Below are positions 1 through 8,005 of a stretch of 64,000 nt of DNA, piece by piece. Positions within the stretch are counted from its first letter, which is position 1. Each line of letters begins with the position of its first letter. This stretch comes from an uncultured Psychrobacter sp. (lineage in GTDB: Bacteria; Pseudomonadota; Gammaproteobacteria; Pseudomonadales; Moraxellaceae). Location: assembly GCA_947495055.1 (NCBI GenBank), contig CANLXO010000003.1, positions 62,001 through 126,000 on the forward strand, given 5' to 3'. The position numbers and the translations under genes are program-made. Below the pieces are notes generated by a model. The model was not told the origin of the DNA. It worked only from the letters and a program-made list of their open reading frames with translations, and ran no database searches.

Positions 1-173
1 TTAAAATCAAACTACCAGCAGGGAGCAAGCACGACCGTGATGTGGTCAGTAGCGAGATTGCAAGAGCAGCTAAAGCGACGGTGATTCACACTATCGGTCG
101 TATGGCCTTGCTGCTACGTCAAAACCCCAATGCTAACCCCAAACTCTCTAATCTAGCTCGTCACGCGCAGTAG
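1..173 (+). CDS. yhbY: YhbY-family RNA-binding (CRM domain) protein, 3' end
   Basis: This is the C-terminal 56 codons of a reading frame that enters from the left edge and stops with TAG at 171-173. The visible part has a basic beta strand (KIKLPAG), an aspartate-arginine pair, a helix (SSEIARAAKATVIHTIGR) and the strand MALLLRQNP. This matches the second half of the small CRM domain of YhbY, which binds 23S rRNA and assists assembly of the large ribosomal subunit. The start lies outside the window, so length cannot be judged. A strong hairpin terminator follows 23 bases after the stop, so it ends its transcript. Confidence in the family is good but rests on a partial sequence. Confidence 0.75.
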   Translation, partial: KIKLPAGSKHDRDVVSSEIARAAKATVIHTIGRMALLLRQNPNANPKLSNLARHAQ

Positions 174-196
174 TTGGGTTAGACTATGCTACAACG

Positions 197-230
197 AAGC
201 CGCAACACCTAAAGGGTTTGCGGCTTTTGT
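197..230 (+). terminator. Rho-independent terminator after yhbY
   Basis: A perfect 9-bp inverted repeat (AAGCCGCAA at 197-205 with TTGCGGCTT at 218-226) with a 12-base loop runs into a T-rich tail. It lies just downstream of the YhbY-like gene and upstream of the DOMON-like gene. Confidence 0.85.
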
Positions 231-324
231 ATATCATCTCTTTATATCTCTTGCGCCAAAATATATCTAGAAGCAAAATACATAGCACCGCAGCGACTTT
301 ATCCTTTATTAGTGTCTCTTTATT

Positions 325-1005
325 ATGACTACGACCCAAAGTTTTACTCTTGGCCTAGCGATTAATACCTTAGATAGTGATGCCAGCGACATTGAAGTTA
401 AAGCCCAATCGCTTAAGAAAATCCAGGTTGACGTCAATATTAGCGTTATTAAGCAGCCATTACCAAGCTTACAACTAGAGTATAGTATCAAGCTACCTAG
501 TCAGGCTTTAGCAGCGCGGCTTGATTGGCCAGATTGGCAGCCGCAACATGTGCGTTTTCAAGATTATCTGTGGGAACACACTTGCCTTGAGTGCTTTATA
601 CAAGGCATAACCCACAATGATGATAGTCGCTATATTGAAATTAACGCTAGCCCAGATGGTCATTACGCATTCTATGAATTTCACGGTTATCGTCAGCCTG
701 ATAGTATGCCACCTGTCCCTTTAATCAAAAGAGACGATAAAGGTTATGCTAACATCGTTTGGACTGACAGTGTTTGGACTGATACAGACGATACTCACCC
801 TCATCTGTATCAGCGCAGCTTTACTATTGCTCTATCTCAGCTACCTAAATCTATATTTGATAAGCAAACGCTAACTATTAAACGTATCAATCCTTGCGTC
901 ATACTTTACTTTGACGACACCCCGTTATACTTTGCCTGCCAACATGCTACGGCGCCTGATTTTCACGATCAGCGCTACTGGCTTGACTTTAACCCTGCTA
1001 GCTAA
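325..1005 (+). CDS. DOMON-like domain protein of unknown role
   Basis: A 226-residue protein without signal peptide or membrane segments. It resembles the family annotated as DOMON-like (type 9 carbohydrate-binding-module-like) proteins. Visible family features are the central DYLWEHTCLECFI block near residues 88-100, the following EINASPDGHYAFYEF strand near 113-127, and the C-terminal PDFHDQRYWLDF end. The two cysteines in the TCLECF block are typical. The fold suggests ligand binding, but no enzyme activity or ligand is established. The gene stands alone between two terminators, so it is probably monocistronic. The first ATG is used; a weak purine-rich stretch precedes it. Confidence 0.72.
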   Translation: MTTTQSFTLGLAINTLDSDASDIEVKAQSLKKIQVDVNISVIKQPLPSLQLEYSIKLPSQALAARLDWPDWQPQHVRFQDYLWEHTCLECFIQGITHNDDSRYIEINASPDGHYAFYEFHGYRQPDSMPPVPLIKRDDKGYANIVWTDSVWTDTDDTHPHLYQRSFTIALSQLPKSIFDKQTLTIKRINPCVILYFDDTPLYFACQHATAPDFHDQRYWLDFNPAS

Positions 1006-1026
1006 CCTTTAATTCCTTAAAAAACA

Positions 1027-1058
1027 AAACCCCAGTAATGTCGTAATTACCGGGGTTT
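1027..1058. terminator. Bidirectional terminator between convergent genes
   Basis: AAACCCC-AGTAAT (1027-1039) pairs with ATTAC-CGGGGTTT (1046-1058) with one mismatch. A-rich and T-rich flanks allow termination from both sides, between the DOMON-like gene and the convergent CHAP-domain gene. Confidence 0.8.
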
Positions 1059-1088
1059 AATATCTAAGTGCGCATAACTAAAAGACGC

Positions 1089-1808
1089 TTAGTCAGCCAT
1101 AGCAAGGTAGATACCACGATCTGAGGCATCATCAACATATTGTGAGTCGCGCCATGTGGTATAACTATGGACACCGCTGTATGGGCTGATACCTTTTTGG
1201 CGGAAGTCTGAGACCCAGCCGTTACCGTCAAATATTTGAATATGACCGTGCGGGCGTCTTGAGCTACGGTCATAGACGATCACATCACCCACCTGATGCG
1301 GTGTGTCGTTACTGATTTTGGTAAAACCGGCTTTCGCTAGAGTGCCACGAGAGGCGTACTGATAAGCTGATGGGTTCGGTGTGAACTCATAACCTGCAGC
1401 TTGTAGCGCTTTACGCACATAACGTGCGCAATAACCTGTACTTCTAGATAGTGCCGCTCTTGAGGCACGAGCCGCAGCGATAGCTGGCGCTGAATTGCTG
1501 TCAATAACTTTTTTCATTTGCTGCTTTTCATAAGATAAGCGGCTAGTTAGTGAAGCGAGTTGATATTCTTTTTGTTTTGCATGAGCACTTAGGTTGTCGA
1601 TAGCTTGACTGATTTCGTCGTTGCTGTAGACATGGGCATTGCTATTGGTGCTATAAATGTTTTTGTTGGAACCATAGTTCGATGAAGCAGAAATATTGGT
1701 TATTGTTTGACTAAGTGTATTGTTGGTCTGAAAGGTCGTTTCAGCAGCACCACTAGTTTGTGCTATACCCATACCTAGTACTGACAAAATCAATAAAGCT
1801 TTTTTCAT
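1089..1808 (-). CDS. Secreted CHAP-domain peptidoglycan hydrolase-like protein
   Basis: A 239-residue protein with a clear Sec signal peptide (MKKALLILSVLGMGIAQTSG, then AAE). A serine- and asparagine-rich linker and a short coiled coil (about residues 65-100) precede a CHAP domain at about 120-225. The catalytic cysteine lies in GYCARYVRKALQ and the histidine in PHGHIQIFDG. CHAP enzymes cut peptide or amide bonds in peptidoglycan. The layout of export signal, coiled coil and terminal hydrolase resembles divisome-associated wall hydrolases, so a role in wall remodelling is a reasonable inference. An AGGTAG stretch precedes the ATG. It is transcribed alone and converges on the DOMON-like gene. 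Confidence 0.85.
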   Translation of the reverse strand: MKKALLILSVLGMGIAQTSGAAETTFQTNNTLSQTITNISASSNYGSNKNIYSTNSNAHVYSNDEISQAIDNLSAHAKQKEYQLASLTSRLSYEKQQMKKVIDSNSAPAIAAARASRAALSRSTGYCARYVRKALQAAGYEFTPNPSAYQYASRGTLAKAGFTKISNDTPHQVGDVIVYDRSSRRPHGHIQIFDGNGWVSDFRQKGISPYSGVHSYTTWRDSQYVDDASDRGIYLAMAD

Positions 1809-2054
1809 AAAATTTACTACCTATGTTAATGCAAGATTACTCGTCATCCGTAACGAAGTATCAATTAATTTATAGGATATTATTATCAAATAAACATGAT
1901 AAAATCCTGAGTAAAGCGGCGTCCTATTTAGTCTACAGTCTACGACCTTGGCATCATTACCTTAATAGTCGCTGACCTCGTAAATCGGTTGCTATATGGT
2001 TTGTATATCGCCAATTAGAACATCGCTTTGATCCGATAAAGGGGAATCAAGTAA

Positions 2055-2570
2055 ATGTCAAAAAAACAGCCTAATCGGCTTGCTACACTGATTGATCATC
2101 AAGCTTTTGCCGGTAGCGCACTACCTTCAACCTTAGCTGACAACATGCAGCTCTATACTAAAGCTACTAAAGAGATAAAGATGCTTTTGGTAGATTGTCT
2201 ACCTCAAGAGATTCTCGATACCTGCTTAGTCGTTGGTTTAACATCTGAGCAAGTGACGCTCAGTGTTGGCTCAGTGACTGCAGCCAACCATATTCGCTAT
2301 TTACAGAACGCTTATCTAAAAGTGTTAAAAGATCAATCGATTACATTTAAACAACTCAAGCATATACGTATTGTAGTCACGAGCTATGATGCTAAAAATA
2401 CTGGGTTTAACACTCAATCTAGCCTGCAAAAAACAGTATTAAAACCTGTTCAAGCTATTAACAATCAAGTGCTTAGCCAAAGCACAAAGCGGACTATATC
2501 ACAGGCCGCTAGTCATGTCACGGCGGACAAAAACCTCAAACTAGCGCTTTTACGGTTACTAAATGACTAA
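2055..2570 (+). CDS. dciA: DUF721 / DciA-like protein
   Basis: A 171-residue protein of the DUF721 type. In bacteria without DnaC or DnaI the DciA members of this family help load the replicative helicase DnaB. Residues 35-115 carry the recognisable domain: a helical start, then the strands CLVVGLTSEQVTLSVGS and AANHIRYLQNAYLKVL, and a strand before the tail. The C-terminal 55 residues are polar and probably disordered. The location beside lpxC, pointing toward it, matches the usual gamma-proteobacterial order. GGGGAATCAAGTAA precedes the ATG as ribosome-binding site. Family assignment is fairly secure; the helicase-loading role is inferred from family and context. Confidence 0.72.
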   Translation: MSKKQPNRLATLIDHQAFAGSALPSTLADNMQLYTKATKEIKMLLVDCLPQEILDTCLVVGLTSEQVTLSVGSVTAANHIRYLQNAYLKVLKDQSITFKQLKHIRIVVTSYDAKNTGFNTQSSLQKTVLKPVQAINNQVLSQSTKRTISQAASHVTADKNLKLALLRLLND

Positions 2571-2657
2571 AAACTAAGTGATTACAATGTAATCTTATGT
2601 AAACAAAATTATAATTTTTCCATAATAAGGTCTTAATAATCTTGTTAACAAAAACAA

Positions 2658-2712
2658 AAAAGCTGTCTTGTTAAAAAATTCATAATTTGAATTCATTAAC
2701 AAGACAGCTTTT
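2658..2712. terminator. Strong bidirectional terminator between dciA and lpxC
   Basis: A perfect 17-bp inverted repeat (2658-2674 with 2696-2712; core AGCTGTCTTGTTAA) has A-rich and T-rich ends. It separates the convergent dciA-like and lpxC genes and is unusually long for a terminator stem. Confidence 0.85.
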
Positions 2713-2856
2713 GAAGTTCTGGAGCCTAGGTACTACTTAGCATGAAATATATTCATATATTATAATATAAAGAGCCAAATAAATTTTTGGCTTTAAAACC
2801 CGGCGATTTATGTAATATTGCGTAATTGTTTCGATACATCATGTATATCCGTGTAC

Positions 2857-3774
2857 TTAACCTTCGACGATATAGTCATTTATCGCTAGATATTCGATTG
2901 GACAAGTTACATTGTCATCAAATGTTACAATTTCAAAGTTATCTGAATCGGATAGTATTTCACGAACAAGTAGATTATTAAGTGCATGACCTGACTTGTA
3001 GGCGTTGAAACGACCCAAAATAGGATAGCCAATCAAATATAAATCCCCTAACGCATCTAAAATCTTGTGACGAACAAACTCATCGCTAAAACGTAGGCCT
3101 TCAGCGTTGAGTACACGCGCATCATCGATAACGATAGCGTTGTCCATACTACCCCCTAAAGCGAGGTTGTTGTTGCGTAGCGTCTCTATATCACGTAAAA
3201 ACCCAAAGGTACGTGCTGAGCTTAATTCTTCAATAAAGTTCTGGGTTGAAAAATCAAGCTGTGCATACTGATGATCTTTGTCAAAAGCAGGATGATCAAA
3301 ATCAATCTCAAAATTTAGCTCAAAACCATCATAAGGATTCAGCTCTGCCCACTTATCATCAACCTCGACTCGAACGGGTCGCACAATCTTTAAGAATTTT
3401 TTGGGCTCATCTTGCTCGCGAAAACCTGCTTGCAAGAGCAATCCGATAAATGGTGCTGCACTACCATCCATAATAGGAATCTCTGAGGCAGAGACACGTA
3501 TTAGCATGTTATCAATACCAAGGCCTGCTACGGCGCTTAGTAAATGCTCTACTGTACCTACGCGAGTACCACCAAATACTAGGTTTGATGACATCATAGT
3601 ATCTTGTACTAAAAACGCGCTGGCTGGAATCGGTGCTGAACCTGTAATATCTGAGCGCTCAAAAACAATACCAGTGTCACAAGGCTGAGGATGAAACTCT
3701 AGGTCAACAGGCTTACCGCTATGTAGACCGGTACCTGTAACCGCTATAACGGTTCTTATAGTTTTTTGATTCAT
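2857..3774 (-). CDS. lpxC: UDP-3-O-acyl-N-acetylglucosamine deacetylase
   Basis: LpxC removes the acetyl group from UDP-3-O-acyl-GlcNAc, the first committed and zinc-dependent step of lipid A synthesis in the cytoplasm. The 305-residue length is typical. Zinc and catalytic motifs are present: TVEHLLSA with Glu76-His77, HKILDALGDLYLIG with the His and Asp ligands near residue 236, and GHALNN near 262. The ATG is preceded by GAGGAAACTGCC, a good ribosome-binding site. It is the last gene of the minus-strand cell-wall and division cluster, but a hairpin after ftsZ and a 300-base gap suggest its own promoter. Nothing is missing. Confidence 0.97.
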   Translation of the reverse strand: MNQKTIRTVIAVTGTGLHSGKPVDLEFHPQPCDTGIVFERSDITGSAPIPASAFLVQDTMMSSNLVFGGTRVGTVEHLLSAVAGLGIDNMLIRVSASEIPIMDGSAAPFIGLLLQAGFREQDEPKKFLKIVRPVRVEVDDKWAELNPYDGFELNFEIDFDHPAFDKDHQYAQLDFSTQNFIEELSSARTFGFLRDIETLRNNNLALGGSMDNAIVIDDARVLNAEGLRFSDEFVRHKILDALGDLYLIGYPILGRFNAYKSGHALNNLLVREILSDSDNFEIVTFDDNVTCPIEYLAINDYIVEG

Positions 3775-3857
3775 GGCAGTTTCCTCACATATTTTGTTAC
3801 AATTGCCCTAGTGTATCATTAGTTGTCCTAAGTTCGCTATAGTAGGGATAGGATAAA

Positions 3858-3897
3858 TTATCAATAACATTGATAAGCTGGCCTTATCATCATTGAT
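3858..3897. promoter_or_regulatory. Cluster of TTATCA/TGATAA inverted half-sites upstream of lpxC
   Basis: Four half-sites occur in 40 bases: TTATCAAT (3858-3865), ATTGATAA (3869-3876), CTTATCA (3883-3889) and ATTGAT (3892-3897). The first two form one palindrome, and TGATAAG (3871-3877) with CTTATCA forms another. The position about 85-115 bases upstream of the lpxC start suits an operator. The binding protein is unknown. Confidence 0.4.
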
Positions 3898-4024
3898 GGC
3901 TTTGTTTATTTTAGTTAATAAAATTTAAATAATGGTATTAAAAACATAGGGTTAAAGACGTGATTTATACTGCTGTCGATGAGTCATTATTATTATGACT
4001 TAGTAGTGCATCAAACAAACTGCC

Positions 4025-4055
4025 ACAAAAAAGCCAGCATCTTAGTGCTGGCTTT
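4025..4055 (-). terminator. Terminator after ftsZ
   Basis: AAAGCCAGCA (4030-4039) pairs with TGCTGGCTTT (4046-4055), a 10-bp stem. Read on the minus strand it ends in a run of T, so it closes the mur-fts transcript after ftsZ. Confidence 0.85.
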
Positions 4056-4098
4056 AAATAGTTCTGATTTATATTAGACTAATGACACTATCAGTAGA

Positions 4099-5295
4099 CT
4101 ACTTATTTTGTTGACGCTTGAGGTAGTCTTGAATGCTATTGGTTTTAGTCTTTTGCTCTTCTTGCGGTACTGCACTGCGCACTGTATTGTCTTGATACGT
4201 TTTAGTCTGTGCTTGTTTTTGGCTATTTAGAGCGCTGGTATGCACGCTTGGATCAACAGACTGCGTACTATTAACAGAAGGTACAGGTGCCTCAGCGGCT
4301 TGCTCTTTACCTGCGTTTTCATCTAGTGTTAGACCTGTTGCGATAACCGTGACATGCAGATCATCACCCATTTTTTCGTCTATGACTGAGCCATAGAAAA
4401 TATGAGCATCATCGATGTCGGTGATCTCATCAACGATAGCACTGATCTTGCTCATCTCATCTAAAGATAACGACTCAGAGGATATAACATTAACAAGTAG
4501 ACCTTTGGCGTTTTCTAATAACAAGTCATCAAGGAGTGGCGATCTAATTGCTTTTTCAGTGGCTTGGCGAGCACGGTCGTCACCGCTAGCACGACCAATA
4601 CCCATCATTGCATGACCTTTGGCCGTCATAGCCGTACGGATATCGTTAAAATCGATATTGATAACCCCTTCGCTAGCAATAGTCTCAGCAATACCTTGTA
4701 CCGCATGAAGTAGAACATCATCAGCCTTTTTAAAGGCGTCTTGCATTGAGATATTACCGTACACGCTCATCAGCTTATCATTAGGAATAGTAATAATAGA
4801 GTCAACGAAGTTGGTTAATTGCTCAATACCTGCTTTAGCTGCCTTGATGCGCTTACCGCCTTCAAATTTAAACGGCGTGGTAACAACGGCGACTGTGAGC
4901 ACTTCAAGCTCTTTTGCAATACGAGCGACGACAGGCGCGGCTCCCGTACCTGTACCGCCGCCCATACCAGCGGTGATAAACACCATATCGGAGTTTTCAA
5001 GCAATTCACGAATTGCATCTTCTTCACTCTCAGCCGCTTCGCGTCCCACTTCAGGATTAGCGCCGGCACCTAGGCCGCGATTGGTTTTGGCACCTAGCTG
5101 CAATTTATTAGGCGTCGTTAGGCGATCAAGTGCTTGTCTATCGGTGTTGGCACAAACAAAAGTAACCCCTCTAATGCCTTGTTGCACCATATGTTCAACC
5201 GCATTACCACCGCCGCCGCCAACGCCGAATACAGTAAAGCGTGCTTGGCCATTGTCATGAACTTGGCTATCATCTGGCATGGTATATTTTGACAT
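4099..5295 (-). CDS. ftsZ: Cell division GTPase FtsZ
   Basis: FtsZ polymerises into the division ring at mid-cell. The protein has the glycine-rich GVGGGGGNA start of the GTPase domain and the tubulin signature GGGTGTG at residues 112-118. A variable linker rich in Gln, Ser and Thr follows, then the conserved C-terminal peptide (SIQDYLKRQQNK) that binds FtsA and ZipA. I use the ATG at 5295 (398 residues), because GGAGAA lies 9 bases upstream and MSKYTMPDDS fits the usual N-terminus; a longer in-frame ATG at 5346 lacks such a site. It is the last gene of the ftsQ-ftsA-ftsZ order. Confidence 0.97.
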   Translation of the reverse strand: MSKYTMPDDSQVHDNGQARFTVFGVGGGGGNAVEHMVQQGIRGVTFVCANTDRQALDRLTTPNKLQLGAKTNRGLGAGANPEVGREAAESEEDAIRELLENSDMVFITAGMGGGTGTGAAPVVARIAKELEVLTVAVVTTPFKFEGGKRIKAAKAGIEQLTNFVDSIITIPNDKLMSVYGNISMQDAFKKADDVLLHAVQGIAETIASEGVINIDFNDIRTAMTAKGHAMMGIGRASGDDRARQATEKAIRSPLLDDLLLENAKGLLVNVISSESLSLDEMSKISAIVDEITDIDDAHIFYGSVIDEKMGDDLHVTVIATGLTLDENAGKEQAAEAPVPSVNSTQSVDPSVHTSALNSQKQAQTKTYQDNTVRSAVPQEEQKTKTNSIQDYLKRQQNK

Positions 5296-5448
5296 AATAA
5301 AGGGTTCTCCAGTTGCATATAGTCTAAATATCATATAACAACGCACTTACATAGCGTGCTATCGACTTACTATTTATGAATGTGTTTAAATAAAATAAAG
5401 GGTGAATCATTATCTATCTTTAACAGTATTTTTAGGCTTAAAAAAGTC

Positions 5449-6741
5449 CTATAGAATCTTTTTGAGCACTTTAGATAAGCGCTGTCCTGCGCTTTGAAAT
5501 ACGCCTTTTACCCGAGCTTGCTGAATGGCTTCAGGTTCGCTTTGTTCACTATGACGAAACTGCTCGCTTTGACTATATAATAAGGTACCAAAAGCGGTAT
5601 GAAAAGCGCGATCATTAATTTGTGAATTAATATGTTTAAAGACTTCATCATTGTCAAAATGATTGTATGCACTAATAGCGGGATGCATGTTAGTCATCAC
5701 TACGCGCATTTTTAACAGCTTTTTCGCAAACGGTATCATGCCTTTTATTGCACTACCACCGCCTGTCAGTACAATGCCGCGATCGATATAACCTATCAGA
5801 TCTGCTTCGTGTAATTGACGCGCCACTTCAGTAAAAATACGCACATAGCGCGCTTCAATAATGCGCGCTAAATTGTATATATTGACGTTAATGTCGTCAT
5901 TTGGTCCTTGCGGTTTAAAGGTAAAAAACGAGCTTGGGTCTATACTATGAATATCGGCTGTACCGTGAGATTTCTTGAGCCTTTCAGCATCTATCATAGA
6001 GATACCAAAATCTGCTGAGATGTCCATAGTCACCTCATGGCTACCTGTCGCTAAGCAGTGGGTAAAAATCAATTTGTTTTCTTTATAGACGCAAATACTC
6101 GTCGTACTAGCGCCAATATCTACCAGACAAACCCCTTGCTGGCGCTCCTCTTTAATCAAGCTGTATTCAGCGCTGGTCACTGCATCAAAGACGATATGAT
6201 CGATGCCAACGTCGCAGCTTTGCAGTAGTTTTTGGATGTTTTGGCGGCTGGCGACTGGCATCATCATCATGTGGTACATGACATTGATTTTGTCAGCGAC
6301 CATCTCGATAGCATCATCGACCATAAACTCTTGATCATCGATATAGATACCTTGCTGGCAGCAGTGCATCAAGTAGTAATCAGAAGAGAGATCTTGCGAT
6401 TTGGCATTAGACAAGGCTTGTACCATATCTTTGGCACTGACGACGTCGTCCTCCACGCTCACGCTGCCTGCGCTGTTCTTGCTAGCAAGCTCTGGCGTTG
6501 CAAGTGTTAACCAAACACTATGCACGCGGCAGTTTGCCGTATCTTCTGCTTCTTGAATGGCTTGTTTAATCGCTCCTTGCAAGCGTTCACGGTGCTTGAT
6601 TTTGCCTTGGTAAAAGTCGCTATTTTTAACTTGTCCAACACCCATAATACGGATGTCTGTTGCAGAGTATACACTGCCAATAACGACATACACTGCCGTG
6701 GCGCTTAGATGAACAACAACCAGATTTTCTGTATTTTTCAT
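5449..6741 (-). CDS. ftsA: Cell division protein FtsA, divergent
   Basis: FtsA is the actin-like adaptor that tethers FtsZ to the membrane. From the ATG at 6741 the protein has 430 residues. The phosphate-2 loop (VDIGASTT, 207-214) and adenosine motif (LTGGGSAIKGM, 325-335) are clear. The C-terminus ends in an amphipathic helix (FQSAGQRLSKVLKKIL), the membrane-targeting sequence. The phosphate-1 region, normally GLDIGT, reads VVVHLSATAVYV, so its aspartate and glycine are replaced. Another in-frame ATG at 6789 adds 16 residues. Neither start has a strong ribosome-binding site; the shorter one fits the family. It lies between ftsQ and ftsZ. Confidence 0.93.
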   Translation of the reverse strand: MKNTENLVVVHLSATAVYVVIGSVYSATDIRIMGVGQVKNSDFYQGKIKHRERLQGAIKQAIQEAEDTANCRVHSVWLTLATPELASKNSAGSVSVEDDVVSAKDMVQALSNAKSQDLSSDYYLMHCCQQGIYIDDQEFMVDDAIEMVADKINVMYHMMMMPVASRQNIQKLLQSCDVGIDHIVFDAVTSAEYSLIKEERQQGVCLVDIGASTTSICVYKENKLIFTHCLATGSHEVTMDISADFGISMIDAERLKKSHGTADIHSIDPSSFFTFKPQGPNDDINVNIYNLARIIEARYVRIFTEVARQLHEADLIGYIDRGIVLTGGGSAIKGMIPFAKKLLKMRVVMTNMHPAISAYNHFDNDEVFKHINSQINDRAFHTAFGTLLYSQSEQFRHSEQSEPEAIQQARVKGVFQSAGQRLSKVLKKIL

Positions 6742-6848
6742 GGTACCAAACAAATTATCGCAAGACAGGAAACTAAATGATGCTTCCATTAAATCATTAA
6801 AATAGACACTACAATCCTTGCAGCGCTATAGAATAAACAGGTACTACA

Positions 6849-7673
6849 TCAAGGTGCTAGAGGCTCAGGTGCTGACTGATTATCTAAAGGGTCAACAGGC
6901 ATCTTATCCATATTCCATGCTAGGGTAAAACCGTTTTTATAACGTAGGTCTATAGCCTGAATATCATCACGCTGCGCGCTTAACTGGTTACCTAGCAATT
7001 GGCTTAAACTTAGCAATTTTTGCGCGGTGTTTTCATTATCCACGATGACTCGAAGACCGTTATCAAAACGTATCAGCCATGTCATACGCGGCGATAATAT
7101 AATGTCTTCGACTTGGATATCAAGCGGCGCATACCAGTCATTAATCTGTTGCATTTGCTGCATAATAACAGGCGCTTGCGCAATCTCACCTTGCAAGGTT
7201 GCAAACTGCGTTTGATGCAAATCATTGCTGTCAACAGGTACAAATACCACGCCTTTAGCATCGACCAAACGCTCAGTACCAAATTTGGCAACGGCCTGCT
7301 TCGGCAGAGCTTCGATAACGATACCACGCTGCCAATCACGAGTCACACTGACTTGATCGACCCACGGCAAGCCCATGCTAATGTCTCTTAATGCTTGCAA
7401 GTCAGAGGTAAAAAAGCTACTGACCGCTTGCTGATTCATCACTTGCGCGAGCGCTTGATACTGAGCAGTACTCAAGTCTTTGCTACTAACGTAAATAGCA
7501 GCAGGAGGCGCCGCGCGAAGTGCCTTGCCGCCCATAATCAAAATAAGTAAGAGCAAACCTAATACTACTGCTATAAAAAAGTATCTGATAATACTAGGCA
7601 GCTGAAAATTAGACTTCGTACGACGGGTCTTATCACTCATTAAGCCAGTTGCATTGTTAATAGCCTGAGCCAT
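6849..7673 (-). CDS. ftsQ: Cell division protein FtsQ
   Basis: FtsQ is a bitopic inner-membrane divisome protein that forms the FtsQBL complex. The 274-residue protein has a basic cytoplasmic N-terminus (to about residue 28) and one membrane segment (YFFIAVVLGLLLLILIMGG, about 30-50). A periplasmic POTRA domain follows, with DLSTAQYQALAQV and LPWVDQVSVTRDW near 65-115, then the FtsQ beta domain and a proline-rich end. It keeps the family order between ddl and ftsA. Sequence conservation is low, as usual for FtsQ, so context carries part of the weight. Confidence 0.9.
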   Translation of the reverse strand: MAQAINNATGLMSDKTRRTKSNFQLPSIIRYFFIAVVLGLLLLILIMGGKALRAAPPAAIYVSSKDLSTAQYQALAQVMNQQAVSSFFTSDLQALRDISMGLPWVDQVSVTRDWQRGIVIEALPKQAVAKFGTERLVDAKGVVFVPVDSNDLHQTQFATLQGEIAQAPVIMQQMQQINDWYAPLDIQVEDIILSPRMTWLIRFDNGLRVIVDNENTAQKLLSLSQLLGNQLSAQRDDIQAIDLRYKNGFTLAWNMDKMPVDPLDNQSAPEPLAP

Positions 7674-8005
7674 AGTAACCTTTGTCCTCAGATAGTGTAG
7701 TTAGTCAGCAGTAAAATAGTATATTAGCGATTTTATTGCTTATATGATTTATAGTTACAACTATAGCCTTTGTTATCATTATGAGCTAAATATTACTTAT
7801 AAGTGTTATAAAACTTATAGGTGTTATAAACAGATCTTATCAGTAAACAAACTGTGTATATTTTTACGATATTAACGTATTTTACTAATAAACAATAGCC
7901 TAACCTATATTACTAACAGCGAATTTACACAAGTTTACATTATGTTGTGCTATAGCAGGTATAGCGATACATTATATTTCTGATGATTTTGTATCAAGAT
8001 AATAG
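7674..8005. other. ddl-ftsQ intergenic region
   Basis: This 332-base gap inside an otherwise tight cluster is strongly AT-rich and carries no coding sequence. It contains a tandem 18-bp repeat (separate entry). Its size suggests that ftsQAZ has a promoter of its own here, but I could not pick one with confidence. Confidence 0.55.
7795..7830. repeat. Tandem 18-bp repeat in the ddl-ftsQ gap
   Basis: Two adjacent 18-base units, 7795-7812 (ACTTATAAGTGTTATAAA) and 7813-7830, differ at one position. Each also contains the short palindrome-like ACTTATAAGT or a variant of it. They lie about 120-160 bases upstream of the ftsQ start and could be a protein-binding site. Confidence 0.6.

Larger units (their letters stand above)
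3775..4098. other. ftsZ-lpxC intergenic region
   Basis: This 324-base AT-rich gap has no credible coding sequence. It holds the ftsZ terminator at its right end and, closer to lpxC, a cluster of TTATCA/TGATAA half-sites described separately. A promoter for lpxC is expected here, but no clear consensus pair stands out. Confidence 0.6.

Noticed and set aside
4811..5260. 149-codon open frame opposite ftsZ
   Set aside because: It mirrors the codon pattern of the highly conserved ftsZ, has no ribosome-binding site and resembles no family.
6742..6789. Longer start of ftsA
   Set aside because: The additional 16 residues match nothing and have no ribosome-binding site; the shorter form fits the family.
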